Assembly: GCA_005808665.1 (NCBI GenBank)
Contig: SYLG01000038.1
Coordinates: 1-37,485 of the forward strand
Origin: Planctomycetia bacterium
GTDB taxonomy: Bacteria > Planctomycetota > Planctomycetia > Gemmatales > Gemmataceae
Direction of reading: 5' to 3'
DNA: 37,485 nucleotides
The number at the start of each line of letters is the position of its first letter. The stretch's first letter is position 1. The translations under genes were made by a program, and so were the position numbers. Below the pieces are notes generated by a model. The model saw only the letters and a program-made list of their open reading frames with translations. It searched no databases and was not told the origin of the DNA. Shown here in pieces: positions 25,031 to 35,900 of this stretch.

Positions 25031-25566
25031 GCGGTGAAACCTCCCCTGAAAATCCGTTGACTGTGGCACTTTTTTTCAGCCCATTAACCGAAACACCCCT
25101 TCCCTGCGGTGCAAATACCCTCGCCTATTGGGCCCAATACCAGGTAACGCAAGGTTCCACAATCCATGGTGCCGTTTACGAACTTCTCCTTGCCTTGGAT
25201 AGCCAGCCATTGGGCCTGGTGGAGAACCTTGCCCATTCCCTTGCCGATCTGGGTGTCACCCTTGTGCCAATTCCCCTGGCTCCCCCCCGAAGCGGTTTCC
25301 CACCGGCAAACGAAGCGGAAAACCGGACATGGTCCATGCCGGACCGGGCCGTCCAGCAAACCCGGGCAGAAGAGGTTCTCAAAAGGCAAATGGCTGGCTA
25401 CCTCGCACTCCATGGCTATCCCGACGATTGGACCCTGGCGGACCAACCTATTGGCCAACCGGATATGGAGTTGGTTCAAAAAGTATTATCCTGCCTCAAT
25501 CAGGCTTTTTTGCCGAGGTCCCTGGGTACCATTTCACCCCATTTTTTGGCAAAACCATTCGTCTGA
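25027..25566 (+). CDS. Unknown protein, last gene of sigma/M78 operon
   Basis: A 179-residue protein that I do not recognise. The N-terminus (NPLTVALFFSPLTETPLPCG) is a single beta-like stretch. The middle is helical (YELLLALDSQPLGLVENLAH) and the remainder is Pro-rich. No signal peptide is seen. The ATG at 25027 overlaps the peptidase TGA by four bases, which fixes the start. Its 3' end overlaps the convergent epimerase gene by 67 bp. That the frame stays open and uses the same ATGA coupling as the two genes before it supports a real gene. Confidence 0.6.
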   Translation: MSGETSPENPLTVALFFSPLTETPLPCGANTLAYWAQYQVTQGSTIHGAVYELLLALDSQPLGLVENLAHSLADLGVTLVPIPLAPPRSGFPPANEAENRTWSMPDRAVQQTRAEEVLKRQMAGYLALHGYPDDWTLADQPIGQPDMELVQKVLSCLNQAFLPRSLGTISPHFLAKPFV

Positions 25567-26378
25567 AACCAATCCATGGTGGCTGTTGCTGTGGCCACGG
25601 CATCGTGACTGTGCCTTGATAACTCCACACATACCGGGCCACCAAACTCCTTTTCCGCCAACTGATCCATTACCGCAGCAAGGTCGATCTCCCCATCCCC
25701 GGGTGGCAGGTGGTCATGAAACCCGCGACGCATGTCCTCAAAATGGATATTAATTGTCTTTGAAAACGCCTTGTCCAGGCTATCTTTGATGTTTTCGCCC
25801 ATGCAATGGAGGTGGCCGATGTCAATTGTCAAACAAAAGGCAGGATGGCCCACCTGTTCAACCAAGTCAAGACCTTGTGCTGTGGTTTCCACCAACATAC
25901 CGGGTTCGGGTTCAAATCCAATAAGTAACTTGCGTTGGGCGGCCTCATGGACAAGCAGGGAACATTCTTCCACCAAACCATCACGGAGTTTTTCCAGTGG
26001 ACCGTTTCCGGCCTCTGATTTGCCCGACCAGAAACTGATGAGCGGAGATCCCACCATCGTGGCAAGGTCCATGCAGCGAACCAAATAATCCCGTCGGATT
26101 TGTCGTAAATGGCTGGAGGCTTCGATCAAAGTGGGATGGTGTTTTCGCTTGGTATCAAGGATAAAACGGGCACCTGTTTCAATCACCCTGGCCATGCCAA
26201 GGTCATCGAGGATTTTACCGATTTCTTTTGCTTCACCTTCCCACCCGGGTTGGGTGACATCCAGATGATGTACATCCGGGGTCAGGGCCAAGGCACCATA
26301 CCCCAAACCCGAAAGGATGCGAATCGCATCCTTTAGCCGGTGGTGGGCAAACCCATTGGTGTTGTAACCGAGTTTCAA
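25500..26378 (-). CDS. Sugar phosphate isomerase/epimerase-like TIM-barrel protein
   Basis: A 292-residue xylose-isomerase-like TIM barrel. The N-terminus MKLGYNTNGFAHHRLKDAI is characteristic of a bacterial subset with this start. Probable metal ligands are Glu in GFEPEPG (~156), Asp and His in LTIDIGHLHCMGE (~186-189), His in NIHFEDMRRGFHDHLPPGDG (~212) and Glu in VCVELSRHSHDA (~252). The fold commonly epimerises keto-sugars; substrate here is not known. The start ATG overlaps the stop of the DUF1549/DUF1553 gene (ATGA), so the two are coupled. The 3' end overlaps the convergent operon by 67 bp. Confidence 0.82.
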   Translation of the reverse strand: MKLGYNTNGFAHHRLKDAIRILSGLGYGALALTPDVHHLDVTQPGWEGEAKEIGKILDDLGMARVIETGARFILDTKRKHHPTLIEASSHLRQIRRDYLVRCMDLATMVGSPLISFWSGKSEAGNGPLEKLRDGLVEECSLLVHEAAQRKLLIGFEPEPGMLVETTAQGLDLVEQVGHPAFCLTIDIGHLHCMGENIKDSLDKAFSKTINIHFEDMRRGFHDHLPPGDGEIDLAAVMDQLAEKEFGGPVCVELSRHSHDAVATATATMDWFQTNGFAKKWGEMVPRDLGKKA

Positions 26379-29300
26379 TGGTTGAACTGAAACGCTTTGG
26401 AGTTAAGGAGGGCCCATGCCACATCCTGAAGCCCGGTGGCCCGGGGATCTGTGGCGACCATGTATCCCGCGGCTTCCTGTTCCACCCGGGCCAGGTTCGG
26501 GTCCATGGCCCGATGAAATGCGGTTATCTCCGCCTTTTGAGCCGGGGTGCGCTTTGCCAATTCGGTGTTGACAATGCGCAATATATTTTCAGGGGGGCCC
26601 CGATAAAGTAGTGGTTTCGCAGCGGATGTGGTGGCTATGCGAATCCGGCCAATAGTATGGCTGGCCCCAAAATTCTCCACCAAGGTCAATGTAACGGTTG
26701 CTGGTTTGGCCAATACCAAAGCGTCCTTAAACTCAAACCATGCGGAATGATCGCGGCCAAACTGCGGGGCAATGGCCCACGCCGAGGTGGCATTGGTGTC
26801 CACGGCCCCGGCAACCGAATAGCCATCCTGGGAAAAGGTTGCATCGGGACGAGTCAGGGTTATTGCCATCTGTTCTTTTTTACCATCGATTAGGACCGAA
26901 GCCTTAAGTTCCTGCAAAACGATGTTTCCATTGGATCCCCGACCAGGCCCCTTGGCTGGCAATGTAGCGTCCGAAAGTGCTTCGAGCCTTAGGCCAGAAT
27001 GAGTGCCCGCCGGTAGCTTGGCCGTAATCGTCAGGGTTTCTTTATCCGGGTTTGGGCCGGTGGCCAACCACGAGCCATCGGGCTGTTTCTTGAATACTGC
27101 TTTGCCCAGGGAAACCACGGTTTCCAGATCGACCTTGGTCCAAATAGCCCCGTTGGTAACCGTTTTTTCCCAGGCCGGTTGTTTGGCATCTATTGCGGCC
27201 CTAAGGGAATCGGCAACCCCTACCCTACGAATCTTCTCGGCAAGATGAGCCTTGTGATCGATTTTTCCATCCTCTATGGCCTTAACAGCGGCAAGCCGCT
27301 CCTTGGGATTGGGTAAACGACAAAGGATTGCTTTGTACAATTCATCAATGACCAAACCATTATCCTGGTTTGTGGCAAGAAGTTTGGTCAACCGGTTTTC
27401 AGGGTCTCGAATCGCATCGCCGATGACCGGACCATTGACCAGATTGAGGATTGGCCCAAGCATCATGCCTGTTGTTCGTTCACACTCACAGGCGGACTCC
27501 CGGACAGGTTTTCCAAAAAGCTGAAAAAACCCGCCGCCAACATCCTGGGTGCTGTCAAGCAATTCCGCTGCCCTGGCCCCTTGGGGAAGGCCAGGCAAAC
27601 GGGTGGGCGCCCCAAGAGAGGCGTGAATCGAATCGAAAAGGACTTCGGCAGGCAGCCTTCGGGCCAGGGCGTGGCTATAGTTGGTATCATCGTCCTTGTT
27701 GAAGGCATTTGTCTTTACCGAAAGTTGATAAACCCGGCTTTTACAGATAAGGCGGAAAATGTGCCTGGTGTTAAAGCCCGAATCCAGAAACTCCTGGGTC
27801 AATTTATCCAGCAAAGCGGGATTGGAGGCAGGATTGCCGGCCCGGATGTCATCAATCGGTTCGACCAACCCGACACCCAGGAGATAGCCCCAAAGGCGAT
27901 TGACATAACTTCTGGCAAAATAGGGATTTTTTGGGGAAACCATCCATTTCGCCAGTTGGGCCCGTCGGTTGTCCGAGCTAGGAGGCATTTCTTCATGGGA
28001 ATAAGGGAATTTGGGAGGAGCAACCTGACCGGTTCGGTCGTGGTTGATGTCCCCTGAGGCAATATCGGCGATCACCTCCACAAGGGGTTTGGCACCTTCG
28101 ACATCCGTGCCGCCCACTCGTTGGCCCTTGTATTTGGGATCTTCCTTGCGATCAATTTGGGCAAAGTACGCTGCCAACTGGAAGTACTGGTCCTGGGTCC
28201 ATTTTTCAAAGGGATGATCGTGGCACTTGTTGCAGTTGAAGCGAATGGCAAGGAAGAGTTGGGTTGTGTTTTCCATCAGGGAGGGGGGATCACGCAACAC
28301 CTTGTAATAGGCCGCATTGGGGTGTTCAATCGTGGAGCCCTTGCCTGTCAGGATTGCGGAAACAAAACGATCATAAGGTACATTGTCGGCAAGGCCATCA
28401 TGGATCCATTTGCGGAGGGCACGGGCCCCGTTTTCTCCCAAAAACTTGCGGTTGACCTGAAGCATATCCGCCCATTTGTTGGTCCAATGTTCCAAAAACG
28501 CCGGGCTTCCCACCAGCTCATCCACCAGCCTGTCACGCTTGGTGTTGGAGGCCACAGGGTTTGACAAAAACAAGGCAAGCTGATCCGGTTTTGGGGGCAA
28601 TCCAGTCAAATCAAGATAAACACGACGGACAAACTCTTCATCTGTACACAGATCGCTTGGGACCACCTTGATCTTCTTCAGTTTTTCATAAACAAGGGGA
28701 TCGAGTGCGTTGTTTGCGGGCGGTTCCTTCCAGACAAACCCGGTCCTGTCTCCCATGCAAATCAGCGAACTCGCGGCATAAGCGCCTTCATAGCGTGCAA
28801 GAACCGTGGCCTCTCCCCGCCTTAGGGTTGTCACCTGGCCCTGTTTATCCATGGAACAGGTCTCAATATTGCTGGTTTCAAGAAAACTTTCTGCTGTCAC
28901 ATCTCTTTTGGTGCCGTCGTTGTAGGTTGCCACCACACCAAGTTGTTGTTTCATTCCTGGCAAAGGGGAGACGAAGGTTTTTGGAAATACCTCGATCGAA
29001 ACCACCCGGGGAACTTTGAAATCCAACTTGACCCCATCCGCAATCCATGCACGGATGATTTCATAATTGGGATCACCCGGCTGGCAAACCACGCCTCCCT
29101 GATGGGGAACCACCCCGGAGGTCTTGAGCAGCATCAAACTGGCGTCTGGTGCGGCGCGGTTGAACCTCCTGCCCTCCAAATCATCCGTAAGCGACCTGTG
29201 GTCGTAAAGCGGATCGTAACCCCTAAGTGACAGTTTAAAGCCATTTTTCCCCTCATTGGCGCCGTGGCAGGTTCCTGCGTTACAACCCAGCTTGGACATG

Positions 29301-29695
29301 ACAGGCATCACATCCTTTATGAAATTGATGACGACTGGCTTGGTGATCTCTCCAACCTTCACGGGTACACGAACGGTTTGTCCTTCCAGACTGGCAACAA
29401 GGACCCCATCGCCCTTGACAATGGGCCGCAACAACCCGTGATCGTTGATGGAGACTTGCGGAGGTACATCAATTTTGGCAATGCGCGTTACATCGACCGT
29501 GTCGCCTGTGGAAAGTTTGGCACTTAGCAACAGCTGGGCGTAGCTGAATCGGTCATTGAGGGTAATAGGGCCCGGCCACGCCTCAAACGAAACCACCTTG
29601 GCACCGGGTGGCAACTTTTCCACCGTTTTGGCCTCGGGAACCGGTGCCGGAAAGACTGCCAAAACAAAAAACGCTTGGGAAAGAATACCGATCAT
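26375..29695 (-). CDS. DUF1549/DUF1553 planctomycete cytochrome-type protein with Ig-like domains
   Basis: A 1106-residue protein with a signal peptide (~1-22). An N-terminal Ig-like (Big_2-type) domain is followed by a heme-type motif CNAGTCHG (138-145). A second Ig-like region lies near 230-315. The DUF1549 (PSCyt2) domain (~335-545) begins LDPLVYEKLKK and holds YLDLTGLPP, and CNKCHDHPFEKW near 488-499 adds a CxxCH. The DUF1553 (PSD1) domain follows (RAQLAKWMVSPKNPYFARSY, NRLWGYLLGVGLVEPIDD, then RRLPAEVLFDSIHASLG). Near the C-terminus is an F5/8- or CBM-like insert (~880-1020). These large proteins occur in great numbers in planctomycetes and are thought to act in polysaccharide degradation. 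The usual DUF1501 partner is absent; the downstream gene is an epimerase-like protein. ATG 29695. Confidence 0.9.
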   Translation of the reverse strand: MIGILSQAFFVLAVFPAPVPEAKTVEKLPPGAKVVSFEAWPGPITLNDRFSYAQLLLSAKLSTGDTVDVTRIAKIDVPPQVSINDHGLLRPIVKGDGVLVASLEGQTVRVPVKVGEITKPVVINFIKDVMPVMSKLGCNAGTCHGANEGKNGFKLSLRGYDPLYDHRSLTDDLEGRRFNRAAPDASLMLLKTSGVVPHQGGVVCQPGDPNYEIIRAWIADGVKLDFKVPRVVSIEVFPKTFVSPLPGMKQQLGVVATYNDGTKRDVTAESFLETSNIETCSMDKQGQVTTLRRGEATVLARYEGAYAASSLICMGDRTGFVWKEPPANNALDPLVYEKLKKIKVVPSDLCTDEEFVRRVYLDLTGLPPKPDQLALFLSNPVASNTKRDRLVDELVGSPAFLEHWTNKWADMLQVNRKFLGENGARALRKWIHDGLADNVPYDRFVSAILTGKGSTIEHPNAAYYKVLRDPPSLMENTTQLFLAIRFNCNKCHDHPFEKWTQDQYFQLAAYFAQIDRKEDPKYKGQRVGGTDVEGAKPLVEVIADIASGDINHDRTGQVAPPKFPYSHEEMPPSSDNRRAQLAKWMVSPKNPYFARSYVNRLWGYLLGVGLVEPIDDIRAGNPASNPALLDKLTQEFLDSGFNTRHIFRLICKSRVYQLSVKTNAFNKDDDTNYSHALARRLPAEVLFDSIHASLGAPTRLPGLPQGARAAELLDSTQDVGGGFFQLFGKPVRESACECERTTGMMLGPILNLVNGPVIGDAIRDPENRLTKLLATNQDNGLVIDELYKAILCRLPNPKERLAAVKAIEDGKIDHKAHLAEKIRRVGVADSLRAAIDAKQPAWEKTVTNGAIWTKVDLETVVSLGKAVFKKQPDGSWLATGPNPDKETLTITAKLPAGTHSGLRLEALSDATLPAKGPGRGSNGNIVLQELKASVLIDGKKEQMAITLTRPDATFSQDGYSVAGAVDTNATSAWAIAPQFGRDHSAWFEFKDALVLAKPATVTLTLVENFGASHTIGRIRIATTSAAKPLLYRGPPENILRIVNTELAKRTPAQKAEITAFHRAMDPNLARVEQEAAGYMVATDPRATGLQDVAWALLNSKAFQFNH

Positions 29696-29914
29696 AAATC
29701 AACCTCGTCCAGAAGGAGGGCTAAGGGCGTGAGGCAAGGCGGGATATTACCTATTATACCAAATTAAACTGTGCCCTTCCAAGGGAAAACCGACCATCCG
29801 GAAGAGTTCATAGGAAAAAAAGGTTTTTGACAAATCATCCCGGGTGAATTGGCGGACCCCACTTCTTCCCGGGCAATGAAACCATCCTTTCCAAGGGGAT
29901 TTGATCCGCTTGGG
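29696..29914. other. Intergenic region between the giant surface-protein gene and the DUF1549/DUF1553 gene
   Basis: A 219 bp gap between two minus-strand genes. It has a CCCGGG (29839-29844) that could pair with a second CCCGGG (29868-29873), and on the minus strand a T-run follows ~15 bp later. Spacing and loop size are poor for a rho-independent terminator. I see no other signal. Confidence 0.3.
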
Positions 29915-32900
29915 TCATTGGGATGTCGGGTTTTCAGGTAAACGGAAAGGATTTTCCCTGTTTCGGGAATGGGGTTTTCCGGGTGCTTGTCCGTTTCGCA
30001 CCCAGGAAGGTGCAAGCAGGCTCGCTGCCAAAAGGCCCCAAACCTGATCCTTGCCCGAGGTCTTTTCTTTTGGAAACTGAACCGGGGACAACGCCTGGTC
30101 CTGAAAACCATTGTCTTTCCAATCGGAAAGCCAGACTTGATCCCGTTCCTCCAACAATATTTCCGCATAGGAGGATGTATCAATCACCTTGGCCCCAAGG
30201 AAAGGGTTTGGATTTTGGGTGATTTCCATAGTGGAGAACCCATTGAGAGTTTGGCTTTGAGGTGCCAAGGGAGCCACCACTGCAACTTTGGCCGGAACCT
30301 TGGCTGCCGCAGCACCGGCTTTTTTTGCCTTCTGTAATTGAAGTTCGCCCAGGATTCCTTTCAAAAGGCGATTGATGGGTTTGTCGACCAGCTCCTTTTT
30401 AATTGGGCCATTGATCAGGGTGGTAACCAGTTCACTTGCTTCGAAACTCATCCTGTCAAGTATGGTTTGGGCTTCCTCCAAACCAAGAGTCTCCATCGAC
30501 TGCCGAAGCAGGGTCAACATATCCACGGGCCCACCCCGTCCGACCACCGGGAAAAATTGGGTGCCGGTCGTGATGGCCTCCTTCAAGTCCTTGGCAATGG
30601 TGTTCACCAAAGCCACCAATTTTTTGCCTTCAGGCGTTTCCCATGCTAGGGGTAATCGCTCAGGATCATCGGAGGAAAGGTTTACATTGGTGATGCCCTC
30701 GCCTACCAAAAGCACCAAAAGGTCGGTAACCGAATGGCTGATACCCTCAGAAACTGTTCCAGCCAAAACATTCCCAACCCCCGCACTGGTTCCTCCCAAA
30801 AGGGAACCCACCACCTGCTGGGCTGTGTTACTAACCGCGGCTGAGGCTACCTCAGTGGTGGGGGTGACAGGGGGTAGGTTTTCGGTAATGACCTGTTCCC
30901 CCCTGAAATCGAGGCTCAATGTCAATCCTTCCTTGGATACGGAGCCCACTGGTATTCCTGAGGATGCAACCGCTCCGTTGATGGAGACAGTAGGGTTTAC
31001 CACGGTGCCATCAGCGCGAACCATCGAGGCCCCCGCAAGCACGCGACCTCCGCCCACGCCATAGAGCTGCATGGTGAAGGTGCTGGCTTGGGACGAAGGG
31101 ATGATGACGAGGTCCAAGGCTCCTTTTTGGGATAGGGTTGCCGAAGCATTTTCCCGAATGGCCCCCTGGGAACCTGTGTTTCCTATTTGCTGGGACGCAG
31201 AGTCGGTGAGGACAAAATCCACGGGATCAAAATAAAAAACATAAAAGTCCTGGACCAGGTCTCCACCAAGGGCAGCCAAAAGACTTTCCGTGAGTGACAT
31301 GGAAATATTGTCCCTCACTTCCTCAAACTCCTCATCCGTTTCTGCGGTCACAATTTGCTGGGTAAAAATCGTTGCCAAGGTGTTGTCAAGAACATCCACA
31401 ACATCATTACTGACCGGCCGAACGATTTCTGTTTCGATGATTTCAAAAGATATTTCCGCCGAGAAGGCTCCTCCAGCAACGGTAATGTCTTCCGGAGAAA
31501 CGGCAACCAGGAAAACTTCCTGCCCTGTGGTAACCATAAATTGGAGTTTATCTCCATTGGGACCAAGGATTCCACTTGCAACCTGCAAAGCACCATTTTC
31601 GTCCCGGACAAACGCCCTTAGTTCTCCGGAAACTCCCGTGATGTTGATAACCACCTTGGCATCTGCAGGGGCCTGGAACCGGACGACATCCTGATCCCCC
31701 GCACCCAAATCGCCTTGAAGCCTGGTGACCCCTTCCAGTGAAACATCAAGCAAATCAGCCGTGTCAAAGGTATTCCCCAAATCGTCCACCACATCCGAAC
31801 CGGAGGTGATGTCCAGTTTCCAACCGCCTGTACTTTCCCCATAGCCCGAAACGCTGATGCGATACACTTTGCCGGCCCGAACCGATATATTCAGGGCACT
31901 GGACGGGTCATTTTTGCCATCAACGGTGGTATCATCTGATAGTCCAAGGGATTGATCGGAATCCGTGAAAACAGCAAGTGTCGGATCCACCGGGGTATCT
32001 CCATCCCCAGAAAGCCGCAATTGCAGGACCCCATCCGCAACCGGAACGATACGGAGCCAATCCACATCTCCCATGGCTTCGATGGTGCCTGTCAGGGTGG
32101 CAAGGTTTCCTTCCGCCAAAGTAAATGCTTTGGCTTTGGTAGCGACGCTGGGATGGTCATCCACGATGGGAGTGATCCCCAAGGAATATTCCCCAAGGGT
32201 CCCGCCCGCAGAGGTTGCCACTACCCAATAAGTCTCCCCGGCCTTAATCTGCATTTCCAACAGACTGTTGCGGTTGGTTGCCGAGGCATCATTGTTCCTT
32301 GAAATCAAGGCACCATCCGAGGCCCGGTAGATCAAGAGGAAGGGATTGAGGGCGCCGGAAACCTGGTTAAGGGCGATCGAGATGGTGCCATCCTGGGTGG
32401 GCCGATATACGAATAGGTCCAAGTCGTTGGCAGATTCGATCAGGCCCCCGGCCGAGGAACGCAACCCCGCCAGCCGCAGGTTCGCACCAAAGGCGGGAAG
32501 GTCGCCAATATCGTCGATTCGAAACGATGCTTCCAGGGAAAAGGCCCCAAGGGTGCCCACAGAGCCTGCCGCCTGAAGGTAAACCTCCTGGCGGGCCGTT
32601 ACGGGAATCTGGACATAGGAATCCAGTCCACCCCCAGAATCTTCATCCATGGCACGAACCTGGGTAACCCCTGTGCCTTCATCGGTTGTGTAGACAACCA
32701 GGAACGGGTTGAGTTTGGAATCAGGGGTTCGTAACAGCTTGACACCCAGGAACCCGGAGGCAGGGGCCACAACCCGGACAATATCGCTATCTCCCAATTG
32801 ACCAATAACGCCTCCAAGCTTGCCCGCAAAAACGGTCGAAGCCCCGGTGGCATCCTTGACTGGTAGAAGTGGCAATTCCGGTCCCGTTTTGGCCAACTGA

Positions 32901-35900
32901 ATCGTCCCTGGGTAATCGTCGTTGTTAACCTGTTTCACCACTGAAAGGGATAAAGAATAGTCCCCAAGGGTTCGGAAAAATCCAGAGGCTCTAAGGAATA
33001 ACCGCTGCCCCGGCTTGACATCAAAAACGAGGGCACTAGCCAACCCCTTGGCGGCATTGTCGTTTTGGGCAAGGATGTTTCCATCCGAATCGATTAGTTC
33101 CAGGTAGGGGTCGACAGCGGAACCCTGTTTTGGAGTCAGTTTGGCCAAAATCTTGAGCGGTTCCGTGTTGGCGGGCCAATCCAAAACGAATGTATCCGTA
33201 TCGCCACCAAAATCAGCCGTTCCATCCATGCTAACCGGACCCAGTTCCGGATTCTCCAATACTCCCAAGAGGTTGGCTGGATAATCATCCTTGATGACCT
33301 CCACCTTTACCACAATGGCTTTAGCCGAGAACGAGTAGGAACCCTTGCCTTCAAACCTTTGGATCGAAAGGAAATAGGCCTCCCCTTCAACCAAGTCGCC
33401 AACAATCAGGGAACCTGTTCCAGGCCCGCTATCATTGTCGGAGGCAATCTCCGAGTAGGTTGGCCCACTGCCAAAAAGGGTCAGGTAGGGATTCAATTTG
33501 GATCCAGGACTCGCTTCCACCTGAAAAATCCATTGGGCGGTGGACGAAGCCACGAACCGGACAATATCCTCGTCGGTTTTAACCTCGATGGTTCCCTCAA
33601 AAGTGAGTTTGTCAGCCGCTCCCAATTGATATTGTTTATTGAGTTCCGCCAATTGGATTGAGTTGGGAATATCATCATCCGCAGCCAACCGGTTTTCCAA
33701 AAGATTGAGTCGGTAGGGCCTATTTTCCTGGGAGCCATCCCCACCGATTTCGAAGAGATAGGTTGTGCCGGGCAAAGCCAGAAACTCAACTATAGCCTCA
33801 ATCCCGGAACTCGACCCACTTTCGGTAGCAACCAACACCGGTTCGCCCATTTCATCGATGCGATAAACATTAAGGGAAAAGTCTACCTGTTCGCCGGTTG
33901 AAACAGGAGCAACAATCGACTTGTATGCTCCATAGGGAGCCATATCGTCTTCATCGGCGGGGGTTGTCCAGGAGAAAACATCATGGTCACCAAAGGTTTC
34001 CAACACCCCAAACAAGGGAGTTAAGGGTACGGTCTTCGCTGCTTTGGCGGGATCCAGGAGATCCGTGTTATCGTCGGTGACAATAGCCAGTTCCACACTG
34101 TATTTCCCTGTGGCCCCGTCTGATCCTTCTACGCGAAGGAATAATTCCTGGCCAGCAACCACCGTAAATCGGCCCAGTTTAAGATTGGCTGCCTGCCCGG
34201 GAATTGAGTCCATGGCAGCCGCAAAAACGGCCGATTCTTCCAACCCTTCGTTACCCGCAATCCTGATTTTTAACAGGCCCGTTTGGGTAATCGGGAACCT
34301 CAAAAGATCCGTGTCCCCTGCCAGCTCCACCTTGCCGGCTATTTTGGCCTCGACCGGGATCTGACCTGCGGTTCCCGGGCTGGTTCCAAAGTCATCCCTG
34401 ACGATCACGGCATCGTAATCACCAACGGTTCCTTCCAATCCCACAAAAAGGATGCGAGTTGTCTTCAAGGATTCCAAGGGGACATTCAGGGTTACAGGGG
34501 CCCCGGCCAATCCCTGGACAACACCAAGAGTTTCCAGGTTTTCTCCAAAAACATGGATCTCGGGAATCAGGTTGGGAGCGGTGACTCTTGGGCTCATGCG
34601 AATAAGGTAATTGCCGATGGCTTTGGGGTCAAAGTTGACCAATTCCTCCACCCCGGTTTTAATGGTCCCCCGGACAACCGCCTTGCCATTTGAATCCAGT
34701 ACCAGATTGGGTGGCGGAGGCGGGGGCGGAACCGATGCCGGAGTGTCCGGATTGAATAGACCACCAAGTTTCCAGGAACCTGTTCCACCCAAACCAGATT
34801 CATCCCCGCTGCCCCCAACCCGCAAGAAATAGGTCCGGTCAGCCATCATATAAAACCGAACCGAGGCCGAGCCATCGGCCGCCGCATTCGCCTGGAATGC
34901 CAAGGCCTTGCCCTGATCATCAAACGCCGTCAAGCGGACATCCAACTTACTGCCGGTGTCCGGCCTGGCAGTGGCTTCAGCCCAACCAGGCTTGGACGAA
35001 CTGATACGCAGATTATCGAGGTCCGTCAGGGTGGTTCGTTCTCCATTGGCCGAAAAGGCATTGTCAATGAAGTCCAGGGATTGGGCTTTGCCAAAGGAAT
35101 CCCCCTGAGGGTCAGTAATCGCATCGATGGTTTTTGCGGTTAAGGTGAATTCCGTTTTGGCAGATCCGGAAATCCTCAAATGCCGGGCATCTTCCAGGGG
35201 TTGAATCTTAAGAATCCCTTGCCCCGTCGGCTTCGCCAGGGCCGAGGCAAGACGCTCACCTGCCTCAGTGAACCATTCCAAAAGGACAGGATGGGTTACA
35301 CCCGAAACGCTGATTTCAAGGCCAAAACCGGTGGCGGGTACGGTGAACCAATCTTCATCCTTGTCCTGATGGAGGAGTCCCTGTTGGGAAACCTCACCCG
35401 TAGCCGACAGTACCAGGTTCAAAGCCTTGGCAGCTTCATTAACCAGGTCGCCAGCCAGGTTTAAATCGATTGGGGTAAGGGTGTTGCCAGCAAGATCGAG
35501 AACTCCCTCACCAACCACCACCACGGTATAGGAAAGCTCGGCCGCTGGCCGGAGGATGACTTGATATACGGAGCCTTCACCCGTGAAGGAAAGGAGTTCG
35601 GTTCCGCTTGGAAGGACAAGTTTGGAGGCGTCAAATCCCGATACGGCTTCGGAAAGCTGGATTTCCACGCCAAGGTCTGAATAATTGGGATTGGGGCCTG
35701 CTTGATAGGTTACCACCACTTGGGAAACCTTGGGGGCCTTGGTATCAATTTGAAGAATGACCTCTTCGGAATAGGCACTCCGTACGCCTGTCAAAGAAAC
35801 AGATCGGGCCTTTACGGGGTAGGATCCATCCGCGAGTGTTCCCGGAATTTCAAAGGTCCACTTGCCTTCCTGATTGGGAATGGCTTCTCCAAGGACCTTC

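Noticed and set aside
29839-29873. A CCCGGG...CCCGGG pair as terminator of the giant surface gene.
   Set aside because: The stem is only 6 bp, each arm is itself palindromic, the loop is long, and the T-run is ~15 bp away.
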